Positions 1 through 8,334 are shown, counted from the stretch's first letter. The stretch: DNA of 64,000 nucleotides from Iamia sp963728655 (GCA_963728655.1 CAVSLD010000006.1:1-64000), one strand, 5' to 3'. Numbers and translations: made by a program. Notes: a model not told the origin generated them from the sequence alone.

Positions 1-1
1 C

Positions 2-1330
2 GGTCGGCCCGGTCCGGTCCTGGTCGACATCCCCAAGGACATCGTCGACCCGGTGAACCCCCGGTCGGCCACCGGCTGGGACTGGCCCTCCGACGAGGAG
101 GTGGCGGCCTCGCTGCCCGGCTACCACCCCGCCACCGGCGGTGACCCGGCGGCGGTGGAGGCCGCCGCCGACCTGCTGCTGTCGGCCCGCCGACCCGTCC
201 TCTACGTGGGCGGCGGCGTGCTCAAGGCCCGGGCCGCCGAGGCCCTCCGGGAGCTGGCCGAGCTCACCGACATCCGGGTGGTGACCACCCTCATGGCGCG
301 GGGCGCCTTCCCCGACGACCACCCGCTCTGCCTGGGCATGCCGGGCATGCACGGCAACTACACCGCCGTCACCGCCATCCAGCGCTCCGACCTGCTGGTC
401 GCCCTGGGGGCCCGCTTCGACGACCGGGTCACCGGCAAGGTCGACGGCTTCGCCCCCGACGCCCAGGTGATCCACGTCGACATCGACGCGGCCGAGCTGG
501 GCAAGGTGCGCCGGCCCGACGTCCCCATCCACGGGGACTGCCGCCTCATCATCGAGGAGCTGACCGCCGCCGTCCGCCGGCGGGTCGCGGCCGGCGAGGC
601 GGCCCCGGACCGGTCGTCCTGGAACGCCACGATCAGCGGCTGGCAGGAGCGCTACCCGCTGGCCTACGAGGAGCCCCAGGAGGGCGAGCACCTCAAGCCC
701 CAGATGGTCCTCGAGCACCTGCGCGACTCCGTGCCCGAGGACACGATCCTGGCCAGCGGGGTCGGCCAGCACCAGATGTGGGCCAGCCAGTACTGGCGCT
801 TCCGCCACCCCTACACCTGGGTCAACTCCGGCGGGCTGGGCACCATGGGCTTCTCGGTCCCTGCGGCGATCGGGGCCAAGGTCGGCCGCCCCGACCGCAT
901 GGTCTGGGCCGTCGACGGCGACGGCTGCTTCCAGATGACCGCCCAGGAGCTGGTCACCGCCTCGGCCGAGCGCATCCCCGTGAAGGTCGCGATCCTCAAC
1001 AACGCCTACCTGGGCATGGTCCGCCAGTGGCAGGAGATGTTCTACGAGGAGCGCTACTCCGAGGTGTACCTGTCACCTGACCTGCCCGACTACGTCCGCT
1101 GGGCCGAGTCCATGGGCTGCGTGGCCCTCCGGGTCGAGTCCCCCGACGAGATCCAGCCCGCGATCGACAAGGCCAACGACGTCGACGACCGCCCCGTGGT
1201 CGTCGAGTTCCGCACGGACAGCCGGGAGAAGGTCTTCCCCATGGTCCCCTCGGGCAAGACCAACGACGAGATCCAGGTCCCGCCCTTCCAGGCCGGCGAC
1301 GGCGTCGGCACCGGCGACGGAGGCCACTGA
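2..1330 (+). CDS. ilvB: Acetolactate synthase large subunit (5' partial)
   Basis: This is the C-terminal two thirds of a thiamine-diphosphate enzyme that condenses two pyruvates to acetolactate, or pyruvate with 2-ketobutyrate, as the first common step of valine/isoleucine synthesis. The open frame runs in from before the window; the first visible residues GRPGPVLVDIPKD are a conserved part of the N-terminal domain, so no start is present. The central domain follows (GARFDDRVTGK), then the TPP-binding domain with the GDG...NN motif (GDGCFQMTAQEL ending in LNN) around bases 915-1005. It ends 94 bases before ilvN, the normal actinobacterial ilvBNC order. The frame is intact with no shift. Identification is secure; a catabolic acetolactate synthase is unlikely because ilvN follows. 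Confidence 0.96.
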   Translation, partial: GRPGPVLVDIPKDIVDPVNPRSATGWDWPSDEEVAASLPGYHPATGGDPAAVEAAADLLLSARRPVLYVGGGVLKARAAEALRELAELTDIRVVTTLMARGAFPDDHPLCLGMPGMHGNYTAVTAIQRSDLLVALGARFDDRVTGKVDGFAPDAQVIHVDIDAAELGKVRRPDVPIHGDCRLIIEELTAAVRRRVAAGEAAPDRSSWNATISGWQERYPLAYEEPQEGEHLKPQMVLEHLRDSVPEDTILASGVGQHQMWASQYWRFRHPYTWVNSGGLGTMGFSVPAAIGAKVGRPDRMVWAVDGDGCFQMTAQELVTASAERIPVKVAILNNAYLGMVRQWQEMFYEERYSEVYLSPDLPDYVRWAESMGCVALRVESPDEIQPAIDKANDVDDRPVVVEFRTDSREKVFPMVPSGKTNDEIQVPPFQAGDGVGTGDGGH

Positions 1331-1424
1331 TGCACCCCGATCTGCGAGCCGGCGCGCGCCCGATCCCGGGGACCGTCGTGGACGCGTGCCGTCACGGCGT
1401 CTCGACAGGCGAGGAGGGGCGACG

Positions 1425-1962
1425 ATGACGCGCCGCGACGCCGTGCCCGGCCAGGAGGTCCGCCACCACGTGCTGTCGGTGCTGGTGGAGAACCGCTCGG
1501 GCGTGCTGGCCCGGGTGGCCAACCTCTTCTCCCGGCGGGCCTACAACATCGTCTCCCTGGCGGTGGCCCCCACCGAGGACACCGACTTCAGCCGCATCAC
1601 CGTGGTGGTCGACGTCGAGTCGGCCCCCCTCGAGCAGATCGTGAAGCAGCTCGACAAGCTGGTGAACGTCGTCGACATCAGCGAGCTGGACCCCCGCCAC
1701 TCGGTCGAGCGCGAGCTGCTGCTGGCCAGCGTCACCGCTCCCGCCGCCACCCGCGGCCAGGTCGTGGAGCTGGTGCAGATCTTCGAGGGCCGCATCCTGG
1801 CCGTCACCCAGGAGGAGCTCACCGTCTCGCTCGAGGGCCACCCCACCAAGGTCGACGACTTCGAAGAGATGCTGCGACCCTTCGGGATCCGCGAGATCCA
1901 GCGGACCGGCCGGGTCGCCCTGCCCCGGCTCGACCGCGACCGCGCGCTCGACCGCGCCCTAG
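1425..1962 (+). CDS. ilvN: Acetolactate synthase small regulatory subunit
   Basis: This regulatory subunit activates IlvB and confers valine feedback inhibition. The ATG at 1425 has a strong GAGGAGG ribosome site at 1411. The N-terminal ACT domain is evident (LSVLVENRSGVLARVANLF, then RRAYNI and the stretch up to the Val-rich strand), and the second domain reads through GREIQRTGR-type residues near 1890-1910. The uncorrected frame has no stop and runs straight into ilvC. A TAG at 1960-1962 lies one base out of frame, and the span 1425-1962 is one base longer than a multiple of three, so a single inserted base would restore a protein of about 178 aa, the usual family size. A true IlvN-IlvC fusion is not expected because ilvC keeps its own start region. 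Confidence 0.9.
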
Positions 1963-2042
1963 AACAGAGTCCACACAGAGATCCCGGGGCCCGCCGGCCC
2001 CTGACCGGGAGCGCGCTCCCACCGACGAAAGGCACCACACCG

Positions 2043-3071
2043 ATGGCCACCGTGTCCTACGAGGCTGACGCCGACCGCTCCCTCCTCGCCGACAAGAAGG
2101 TCGCGATCCTGGGCTACGGCTCCCAGGGCCACGCCCACGCCCTCAACCTGGCCGACTCGGGCATCGACGTGCGCGTCGGCCTCCGGGAGGGGTCCTCCTC
2201 GGCGGCCAAGGCCTCCGAGGCCGGGCTGAAGGTGATGGGCCTGTCCGAGGCCTCGGCCGAGGCCGACGTCATCATGATCCTGCTGCCCGACACCGAGCAC
2301 GAGGCCGTGTTCGCCGAGCACGTGGCGCCCAACCTGTCCGACGGCGACATGGTGCTGGTGGCCCACGGCTTCAGCGTCCGCTTCGGCTACGTCGAGCCCC
2401 GTGAGGGCATCGACGTGGGCCTGGTCGCCCCCAAGGGTCCGGGCCACCTGGTCCGGCGCACCTACGCCGAGGGTGGGGGCGTGCCCGCCCTGATCGCCGT
2501 CCACCAGGACGCCACCGGCAAGGCCCGCGACGTGGCCCTCGCCTACGCCGATGCCATCGGCGGCACCCGGGCCGGCGTGCTCGACACCACCTTCGAGGAG
2601 GAGACCGAGACCGACCTCTTCGGTGAGCAGGTGGTGCTCTGCGGCGGGCTCACCGCCCTGGTCCAGGCCGGGTTCGAGACCCTCGTCGAGGCCGGGTACC
2701 AGCCCGAGTCGGCCTACTTCGAGTGCCTCCACGAGCTGAAGCTCATCGTCGACCTCATGTACGAGCAGGGCATCTCGGGCATGCGCTACTCCATCTCCAC
2801 CACCGCCGAGTACGGCGACCTCACCCGTGGGCCGCGCATCATCACCCCCGCCGTCAAGGAGGAGATGAAGAAGGTCCTGGGCGAGATCCGCTCCGGCGAG
2901 TTCGCCACCAAGTTCGTCGACGAGATCAAGGGCGGGGGCCGCCAGTTCGAGCAGCTCCGCCAGGCCGGCAAGGACCACCAGATCGAGAAGGTGGGCGCCG
3001 AGCTCCGCGACATGATGCCGTGGATCTCCGCCGGCAAGACCAAGGTCGAGGACGCCTCGGGAGGGGACTGA
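2043..3071 (+). CDS. ilvC: Ketol-acid reductoisomerase, NADP-dependent
   Basis: Converts acetolactate or acetohydroxybutyrate to the dihydroxy acid using Mg2+ and NADPH, the second common step of valine/isoleucine synthesis. It is 342 aa, the size of short class I enzymes. The N-terminal Rossmann motif GYGSQGHAHALNL lies near residues 22-34. The C-terminal all-helical KARI domain carries the metal-binding acidic residues in DLFGEQVVLCGG and the FECLHELKLIVDL helix. The ATG at 2043 is chosen because MATVSYEADAD matches the family N-terminus and a GAAAGG site precedes it. It is the last gene of the ilvBNC group and is followed by a GC-rich hairpin. The frame is intact. Confidence 0.97.
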   Translation: MATVSYEADADRSLLADKKVAILGYGSQGHAHALNLADSGIDVRVGLREGSSSAAKASEAGLKVMGLSEASAEADVIMILLPDTEHEAVFAEHVAPNLSDGDMVLVAHGFSVRFGYVEPREGIDVGLVAPKGPGHLVRRTYAEGGGVPALIAVHQDATGKARDVALAYADAIGGTRAGVLDTTFEEETETDLFGEQVVLCGGLTALVQAGFETLVEAGYQPESAYFECLHELKLIVDLMYEQGISGMRYSISTTAEYGDLTRGPRIITPAVKEEMKKVLGEIRSGEFATKFVDEIKGGGRQFEQLRQAGKDHQIEKVGAELRDMMPWISAGKTKVEDASGGD

Positions 3072-3136
3072 CCACCCGCCTCGTGCGGGGGAGACCCCGC
3101 GCCCCCAGCGGCTGCGCCGGGCCGCGAGGGCATGGG

Positions 3137-3168
3137 CGCGCCCCGCGCGTGCGCCGGCACGGGGCGCG
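3137..3168. terminator. GC-rich hairpin between convergent ilvC and ybjQ-like gene
   Basis: Nine-base inverted repeat CGCGCCCCG/CGGGGCGCG with a 14-base loop, in the 159-base gap between two convergent genes. There is no T-tract, so terminator function for both directions is inferred from position and stem strength only. Confidence 0.45.
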
Positions 3169-3230
3169 GGTGACGTCGATCGCATGGGTGGTCACCTCTG
3201 CGCTCGGCCCGCGGTCGACCGGAGGGTCGC

Positions 3231-3578
3231 TCAGAGGGTGATGGCGGTGCCGTAGGCGACGACCTCGACCAGGCCGTCTCCCACGTCGGAGGAGTCGAAG
3301 CGGACGCCGATCACGGCGGTGCCGCCGATGGCCTGGGCGTGTTCGACCATGCGCTCCACCGCGTGGCGGCGCGCCTCCTCCAGGGTCCCGGAGAACTCGG
3401 TGATGTCGCCTCGCTTGAAGGCCTTGATGCCGCCGACCAGGTTGCGGGAGAACCCCACCGAGCGGACGATGACGCCGAAGGTGGGGCCCACCTGCCGCCC
3501 TGCATCGCCGTCGATGTCGAAGGTGGTGCTGACCGGGATCGGCAGCGGCTCGGTCGGTGCGGTGGTCTCGATGGCCAT
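3231..3578 (-). CDS. YbjQ/UPF0145 family protein
   Basis: A 115-aa protein of the YbjQ (UPF0145, DUF74) family, small pentamer-forming proteins of unknown biochemical role that are sometimes called heavy-metal-binding. Family signatures seen: GPTFGVIVRSVGFSRN near residues 31-46 and the conserved GGTAVIGVRFD strand near residues 84-94. The start ATG at 3578 follows a GAGGAGACGCC ribosome site. It is the last gene of a three-gene minus-strand set with the two paralogous proteins upstream, 58 bases from the nearer one. The frame is intact. Family assignment is good; function is unknown. Confidence 0.85.
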   Translation of the reverse strand: MAIETTAPTEPLPIPVSTTFDIDGDAGRQVGPTFGVIVRSVGFSRNLVGGIKAFKRGDITEFSGTLEEARRHAVERMVEHAQAIGGTAVIGVRFDSSDVGDGLVEVVAYGTAITL

Positions 3579-3636
3579 GGCGGCGTCTCCTCGTCGCGGA
3601 CGGCCCGGTCGGGCCGGCCGCAGGAGCCTGCCAGGC

Positions 3637-4155
3637 TCAGGCCCCGTCGGTCAGCAGGTGCAGGACGACCTTGTCGGGCCCGGACTGCTTGAAGCCGTGG
3701 GACACGGTGCCCTTGAGGTCGACGCTCCCACCGCCGTCGGCCGGGTGGAGCGTGAGGAAGAGGGCCAGGCCCAGCTTGTGGGCGTGGACCTCGGTGGTCG
3801 CCCGGTCCATGTCGCGCACCACCTCGCCGGCCTCGCCCCTCCGCCAGTCCATCACCACGACCCGGTCGGCGGTGACGGCGACGAGCAGGTTGAAGGTCGT
3901 GCCCTGGGCGTCGGCGGTGGCCGCCTGACCCCCCTTGATGGCGGCCATGGTGCCGACGGCCCCGACCAGGGCGCCGCCGACACCGAGGTCGGCCAGCCCC
4001 CCGGTGGCCATGCCCCCGAGGGCCCCGCCCCCGGCCAGGCCGACCATGTCGGCCTCGAGCGACGCGAAGATCGCCGCCCCCAGCACCTCGGTGCCGAGCA
4101 CCTCCTCGGCCGCGTGGGTGAGGTACGCCTCGTCGCCCTTGTGGCTCGTCTGCAT
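3637..4155 (-). CDS. Unknown protein, paralogue of the upstream neighbour
   Basis: A 172-aa protein I do not recognise as a named family. After a short charged N-terminus (DEAYLTHAAEEVL) there is a Gly/Ala-rich segment at residues 35-70 (GGGALGGMATGGL), a beta-rich part with LLVAVTADRVVVMDW, and a C-terminal SGPDKVVLHLL motif. The neighbour at 4244-4780 has the same plan and the same end motif (SGPDKLVLHLL), so the two arose by tandem duplication. The alternating strands in the second half could be a PH-like fold, which is only a guess. ATG at 4155 with GGGGGACC upstream. No signal peptide or convincing membrane helix. Frame intact. Confidence 0.75.
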   Translation of the reverse strand: MQTSHKGDEAYLTHAAEEVLGTEVLGAAIFASLEADMVGLAGGGALGGMATGGLADLGVGGALVGAVGTMAAIKGGQAATADAQGTTFNLLVAVTADRVVVMDWRRGEAGEVVRDMDRATTEVHAHKLGLALFLTLHPADGGGSVDLKGTVSHGFKQSGPDKVVLHLLTDGA

Positions 4156-4243
4156 CGTGGTCCCCCTGGGGTCCGGGGTGGCCGGGCGGCCACCCCGGAC
4201 CCATCGGCCGGTGGCCTGCGGAGGTGAGGCTGGACCGCGGGGG

Positions 4244-4780
4244 TCAGCCCTCCTCGGCGGCCGCGCTCAGGAGGTGGAGGACCAGCTTGTCGGGACCGGA
4301 CTGCTTCTTCATGCCCATGGTCGTGCCGTGCAGCTTGAGCCCCGCGCTGCCGTCGGTGGGGGCGAAGGTGATGATCTTGGAGAAGCCGAGCCGCTTCACG
4401 ATCACCTCGGTGGTGGCCCGGTCGAACGCGGCCTTCTGGTCGCCGGCGGCCTCGCCGTCCCAGTTGAACACGACGATGCGACCGGTGGTGACGGCGACGA
4501 GCAGGCCGACGGTCATGTCGCCGCTCGCCTGGGACACCAGCTTCTTGCCCTCGCGGATCCCCGCCACGTCGACGGCCACCGACGCCACGTCGCCGACGGG
4601 GCCGAGGTTGCGCAGGACCGCGCCGGCGCCGTTGGCCACGGCGCCTCCGGCCATCATCCCGTAGATGGCGTCCTGGAGGCCGAAGATCCCCGCCGCCAGC
4701 ACCTCCTCGCCGGGGAGCACGGCGGTGGCCGCCTGCTCCAGGTACTCCTCGTCGCCGGCGTGCTTGAGCGTGGTGGTCAT
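4244..4780 (-). CDS. Unknown protein, tandem paralogue
   Basis: A 178-aa protein, the first gene of a three-gene minus-strand set ending in the YbjQ-like gene. I chose ATG 4780 (MTTTLKHAGDEEYLEQ) over an upstream ATG because GGGGGACC sits at the right distance and the start then matches the paralogue. Layout: DEEYLEQAATAVL helix, Gly/Ala-rich middle (MMAGGAVANGAGAVL), strands LLVAVTTGRIVVFNW, then FAPTDGSAGLKLHGT and the shared C-terminal SGPDKLVLHLL. Roughly 40-45 percent of positions match the neighbour by eye. Function unknown; co-orientation with its paralogue and YbjQ suggests a joint role. Confidence 0.75.
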   Translation of the reverse strand: MTTTLKHAGDEEYLEQAATAVLPGEEVLAAGIFGLQDAIYGMMAGGAVANGAGAVLRNLGPVGDVASVAVDVAGIREGKKLVSQASGDMTVGLLVAVTTGRIVVFNWDGEAAGDQKAAFDRATTEVIVKRLGFSKIITFAPTDGSAGLKLHGTTMGMKKQSGPDKLVLHLLSAAAEEG

Positions 4781-4935
4781 CGGTGGTCCCCCGGGGGTCT
4801 CGTGGTGGCGAGGTGCCACGCCGGTCCTGTCGGCAGGCCGGCCCGGGGTCTGAGCGCAGGGGTCCTAGTACCAAGGTCCGATGGTGGTCCCGACCAGGGA
4901 GGGCGCACGCTGCGGACATGACCAGAGGAGGACCC

Positions 4936-5637
4936 ATGTCCAAGAAGCTGCTCACCGCCGTCATCGCCGCCCTCGCCGTGGGAGGGGCCGGGGGCGTCGC
5001 CTTCGCGGCGGCGTCGTCGGTCAGCACCACGCCGCCCCCGGCCTACATCTCCCGCGTGTCGCCCGGGGGCACGACCCCGGAGCGCAGCGGGGCCGACGAC
5101 CCGGCGTCCCACGACGCAGGCGACGACCACGGTGGGCACGAGATGGCCACCTCGCCCCGACCGACCCCCACCACCGCACCGACGACGACCGTCGCCGGCG
5201 GGGCCGACGACGGTCCCGGCCACGACGCGGGTGACGACCACGGGTCGGGCGGTCAGGGTGCCGATGACGGTCCGGGTCACGACGCGGGTGACGACCACGG
5301 GTCGGGCGGCCAGGGTGCCGATGACGGTCCGGGTCACGACGTGGGTGACGACCACGGGTCGGGCGGTCAGGGTGCCGATGACGGTCCGGGTCACGACGTG
5401 GGTGACGACCACGGCGGCGGCTCGTCGGGCCCGTCGGCCACCGCCGGCCCCGCGCCCTCGTCCGGCTCCGGCTCGTCGGGCTCCGGGTCGGGTGGCACCG
5501 ACGACCGTGGTGGCGACGACGACCGCGGTGGCGACGACGGCGGCCACGGCGCCGGTGGCCACGGCTCCGGTGGCCACGGCTCCGACGATGGCGGTGGCGA
5601 CGACCACGGGTCGGGTGGCCACGGCTCCGACGACTGA
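4936..5637 (+). CDS. Secreted His/Asp-rich tandem-repeat protein
   Basis: A 233-aa exported protein. ATG 4936 is preceded by GAGGAGG and begins a signal peptide (MSKKLLTAVIAALAVGG, cleavage near AFAAA). The mature part is low complexity: four copies of a 19-residue unit (GADDGPGHDAGDDHGSGGQ) at bases 5200-5418, a Ser/Gly linker, and a C-terminal run of DDRGGDD and GHGSGGHGSDD units. Regularly spaced His and Asp pairs suggest binding of divalent metal ions outside the membrane, which is inferred from composition only. It is divergent from the unknown paralogues and convergent with the response regulator. The frame is intact despite the repeats. Confidence 0.75.
   Translation: MSKKLLTAVIAALAVGGAGGVAFAAASSVSTTPPPAYISRVSPGGTTPERSGADDPASHDAGDDHGGHEMATSPRPTPTTAPTTTVAGGADDGPGHDAGDDHGSGGQGADDGPGHDAGDDHGSGGQGADDGPGHDVGDDHGSGGQGADDGPGHDVGDDHGGGSSGPSATAGPAPSSGSGSSGSGSGGTDDRGGDDDRGGDDGGHGAGGHGSGGHGSDDGGGDDHGSGGHGSDD
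5200..5418 (+). repeat. Four tandem 57-bp coding repeats
   Basis: Four nearly identical 57-base units encode the 19-residue His/Asp repeat; the last is slightly degenerate. Units 3 and 4 differ from 1 and 2 by an Ala-to-Val change (HDAGDD to HDVGDD). This indicates recent unit duplication within the gene. Confidence 0.85.
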
Positions 5638-5669
5638 CGGCGCCGCTCCCGCCCCACCTTCCCCCCAGA

Positions 5670-5700
5670 CCCCGGGCCCGGCCGATGGCCGGGCCCGGGG
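5670..5700. terminator. Perfect 14-bp stem, 3-nt loop, between convergent genes
   Basis: CCCCGGGCCCGGCC is followed by GAT and its exact reverse complement. It lies between the stop of the His/Asp repeat gene and the stop of the convergent response regulator, so it probably ends both transcripts. No U-tract is present. Confidence 0.65.
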
Positions 5701-5721
5701 CGCGCCCGCGCGGGCGTGGGC

Positions 5722-6355
5722 TCAGCCCTCCTCGGGGTCGACCAGGTGGCGCTGGGCCCAGAGGGCGGCCTGGGTCCGGTCGGTGACCCCGATCCGGGCG
5801 TAGACGTTGGTGAGGTGGGCCTTGACCGTGCGCTCGGTGATCCCCAGCGCGCGGGCGACCTGCTTGTTGGCGTGGCCGCGGGTGACGAGCGGAGGACCTC
5901 CGCTCGCGGGCGCTCAGGCGCTCGGCCGGTCGGGCCGTCGCGGCTCGGCCTCCACCAGCACCCGGGCGGCCTTGGGGTCGAGGGGCGAGTCCCCGGCGGC
6001 GGCGGCGCGGATGCCGGCGAGAGGTCGTCGGGCTCGGCGTGCTTGAGCAGGTACCCGACGGCGCCGGCGCTGAGCGCGGCGGTGATGCGGGCCCGGTCGG
6101 AGAACGAGGTGAGCACCACGACCCGGGCGTCGGGCACGGCGCCCAGGAGGCGCGCGGGTCGCCTCGATCCCGTCGACCTCGGGCATGGACACGTCCATGA
6201 GCACCACGTCGGGAGCGGTCTCCGTCGCGGCGGCGGCCGCCTGGGCCCCGTCAGCCGACCGACCCCACCACGGTGATGTCGTCGACCGTGTCGAGCAGGC
6301 GCTCGATGCCGGAGCGGACGACGGCGTGGTCGTCGACGAGCAGCACGCGGATCAC
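5722..6355 (-). CDS. NarL/LuxR-family response regulator (frameshifted)
   Basis: A DNA-binding response regulator partnered with the kinase just upstream. The GTG start (6355-6353) overlaps the kinase stop in a GTGA arrangement. The receiver domain starts VIRVLLVDDHAVVRSGIERL; the phospho-acceptor Asp lies in VVLMDVSMPEVDG (near 6190), and the conserved Lys in GYLLKHAEPDDL. The C-terminal LuxR-type helix-turn-helix reads HANKQVARALGITERTVKAHLTNV (split here across the shift) near 5780-5870. The frame shifts near 6255, 6155, 6020 and 5900. The span is one base over a multiple of three, which fits four single-base insertions. Corrected length is about 210 aa, normal for the family. Confidence 0.85.
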
Positions 6356-7694
6356 GGCAGGGGCACCTCCACCCGGAGACGGGTCCCCTCGCCGGGGGCC
6401 GTCGTGACGTCCATGGTGCCGTCGGCGTCGCCGACGAGCCCGCGCAGCACCCGCAGCCCGACGTGGCCGCCCTCCGGCGCAGCCGCCAGCACCTCGGGGG
6501 CCGAACCCCTGCCCGTCGTCGCGCACCTCGACCCACGCCCGCCCCGTCGCTCGACCCCACGGCCACCTCGAGCGAGGTGGCCCGGGCGTGGCGGAGCACG
6601 TTGCGCACCCCCTCCTGGGCCGCCCGGTGCAGGAGGCTGGCCACCGCCGGGGGGACGGGATCGTGCAGGGCGGCGTCGTCCAGGCTCGTGCGCAGGCCGG
6701 CCGTCTCGGCCCGGGCCACCAGGTCGCGGATCGCCGAGGGGAGACCCTCCTCGCGCAGGCTGGGCGGATCGAGGTCGACCACGAGCGAGCGCAGCGAGCG
6801 CACGCTGTCGCGCACCGTGGCCGAGGCGGCCTCCAGCTCGCCGCGGTCGAGGGGGCGGCCCTCGTCCCGGGCCGCGGCGGCCAGGGCGTAGCCGACGCCG
6901 GTGAGGTCCTGGACCACGCCGTCGTGGAGGTCGCCGGCGATCTGGCGGCGCTCGACGTCGGATGCGTCGAGCGCCCGCTGCAGCAGCGCCTCCCTCTCCC
7001 GCAGTCGGGTGCGCAGGCGGCGCGCCAGCGACCAGGCCAGGGGGATCTGGACGAGCTCGAGCATCACGAGGGCGCCCAGGGCGATCGGGGCGAAGCTGCG
7101 CCAGAGCTCGGTGCCGCTGGTCGCCACGGCGTCGTAGCGGTAGTAGGCCTCGAAGAGGAGGGGCTGACCGCCCTGGGTGTGGACGGGCAGGTACACCTCG
7201 AGCAGCTTGTCCTGGTCGCGCTCGAAGCGGTTCTCGGGCGCGGCCAGGTCGCTCACCTCGGCCTCGATCCGGCCGGTGGCGAGGGCGGCCTGCTCGTCGT
7301 CGCCCAGGTCGTAGCGCGACCCGACGAGCCGGGCCTCGTCGGAGTAGACGATGAGACCGTCGGGGGCCCAGATCTTGACCCGGACGAGCGAGGCGTCGAG
7401 GACCTCCTCTCGCACCAGCGGGTCGAGGGCCCCGACCAGGCCGGAGGTCTCGTCGCCGTCGAGCAGCGCGTCGTCGAGTCGGGGCTCGACCACGCCCTGG
7501 GCCTTGATCAGGGTCGTGGTGCGGGCGTCGGAGATCGCCTCGCGCTCGCCGACGCGCCGGCTGGCGACCGCCGTGGCCAGCGCGACCAGGCCGAGGGCCA
7601 GCAGCCCGGCGAGGGCGAACTGGCCCACCTGGGCGGCCACCAGCCAGCGGGTGGACCCCTGCCCTCGTCCCTCGTCGGTGAGGTGCAGCGGCAC
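6352..7694 (-). CDS. Sensor histidine kinase, HisKA_3 type (frameshifted)
   Basis: A membrane sensor kinase of the NarX/DegS-like class, about 446 aa. GTG 7694 is chosen for the GGAGGGA site nine bases upstream. Membrane helices at about residues 23-45 and 201-222 bracket an extracellular sensor region of some 155 aa. The dimerisation domain has the phosphorylatable His in GDLHDGVVQDLTGVGYAL (His near residue 257). The ATPase domain begins around ASLLHRAAQEGVRNVLRHA and includes RDDGQGFGP near 6490-6510. The frame is broken near 6535 and again near 6505-6470, two net extra bases. It overlaps the downstream response regulator by four bases, so the pair is translationally coupled. The signal is unknown. 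Confidence 0.85.
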
Positions 7695-7795
7695 TGTCGG
7701 GCGGTCCCTCCTGGCCCCCGCACCGGTGCGGGCGCCGCCGGCGCAGCGTACCGACGGCGGTCGCCGCCCGCCCTCGTGCGTCGCCGTGCGCGCGG

Positions 7796-7823
7796 CACGG
7801 CCCGCCTCGGGGGGCGGGCCGTG
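7796..7823 (-). terminator. Hairpin downstream of hsp20
   Basis: An 11-bp perfect stem CACGGCCCGCC/GGCGGGCCGTG with a 6-nt loop, 17 bases past the hsp20 stop and about 100 bases before the kinase start. It probably separates the hsp20 transcript from the two-component operon. Confidence 0.6.
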
Positions 7824-7839
7824 GTCGCGGGGGCGGGGG

Positions 7840-8247
7840 TCAGGAGGTGAGGGCTGCCTGGCCCGAGCCGACCTCGATCTTCCGGGGCTTGGCCGTCTCG
7901 GCCACCGGGATGGCGAGGGTGAGCACGCCGTCGGCGTAGTCGGCGTCGATGCGCTCGGCGTCGAGGCCGTCACCGAGGAAGAGCGTCCGGCTGAAGGAGC
8001 CCTGCGGCCGCTCGGAGGCGACCACCTGCAGGTCCTCGGACCGGGCCCAGCGCCGCTCGGCCGTCACGACCAGCTGGTTCTTCTCCACGGTGACGTCGAT
8101 GGAGTCGCGGTCGACGCCGGGGAGGTCGAAGTGGACCGTGACGTGGTCGCCCTGGCGGTAGGCATCCATGGCCATGAGCGTGGGTCGGCGGACGGCGTCG
8201 CCGGCGAGGCGGTCCATCTCGCGGAAGGGGTCGAAGCGCATCAGCAT
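7840..8247 (-). CDS. Hsp20/alpha-crystallin small heat-shock protein
   Basis: A 135-aa cytosolic holdase chaperone that keeps unfolding proteins soluble. I start at ATG 8247 (MLMRFDPFREMDR) because GAGGAGGAC precedes it. The alpha-crystallin domain covers residues 25-120: VTVHFDLPGVDRDSIDVTV, KNQLVVTAERRW, and the family hallmark ADGVLTLAIPV near residues 105-116 (an A-x-x-x-n-G-v-L variant). It is a single-gene unit with its own promoter and terminator. A degenerate HAIR-like inverted repeat overlaps the promoter, hinting at HspR-type heat-shock control (low certainty). Frame intact. Confidence 0.93.
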   Translation of the reverse strand: MLMRFDPFREMDRLAGDAVRRPTLMAMDAYRQGDHVTVHFDLPGVDRDSIDVTVEKNQLVVTAERRWARSEDLQVVASERPQGSFSRTLFLGDGLDAERIDADYADGVLTLAIPVAETAKPRKIEVGSGQAALTS

Positions 8248-8291
8248 GGGGTCCTCCTCGGGTCGGTGATCGATGGGCGGATGCAAGGATC

Positions 8292-8334
8292 TTTCTACCA
8301 CCGATCAGCAAAGTTGACAACATAGACACTCAGG
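8292..8334 (-). promoter_or_regulatory. hsp20 promoter with HAIR-like inverted repeat
   Basis: Reading the minus strand, TTGTCA (8320-8315) and TAGAAA (8297-8292) are separated by exactly 17 bases, giving a leader of about 38 nt. Overlapping the -35, GTTGACA (8313-8319) and ACTCAGG (8328-8334) on the plus strand resemble the HspR operator CTTGAGT-N7-ACTCAAG at 10 of 14 positions but with an 8-base spacer. The promoter is plausible; the operator is tentative. Confidence 0.5.

Noticed and set aside
1386..3071. True IlvN-IlvC fusion protein
   Set aside because: A displaced TAG, a ribosome site and a normal IlvC N-terminus favour two genes with one base error.
3070..3193. Outer inverted repeat GACCACCC/GGGTGGTC around the ilvC-ybjQ gap
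   Set aside because: Eight-base arms 108 bases apart are expected by chance at this composition; the inner 9-bp stem is the better terminator candidate.
5200..5418. CRISPR-like or intergenic repeats
   Set aside because: The 57-bp units are in frame and encode a protein repeat.
4777..5622. 281-codon minus-strand frame opposite the His/Asp repeat gene
   Set aside because: Made of VVVTHVVTRTV-like repeats that mirror the plus-strand repeats; the plus strand has a signal peptide and ribosome site.
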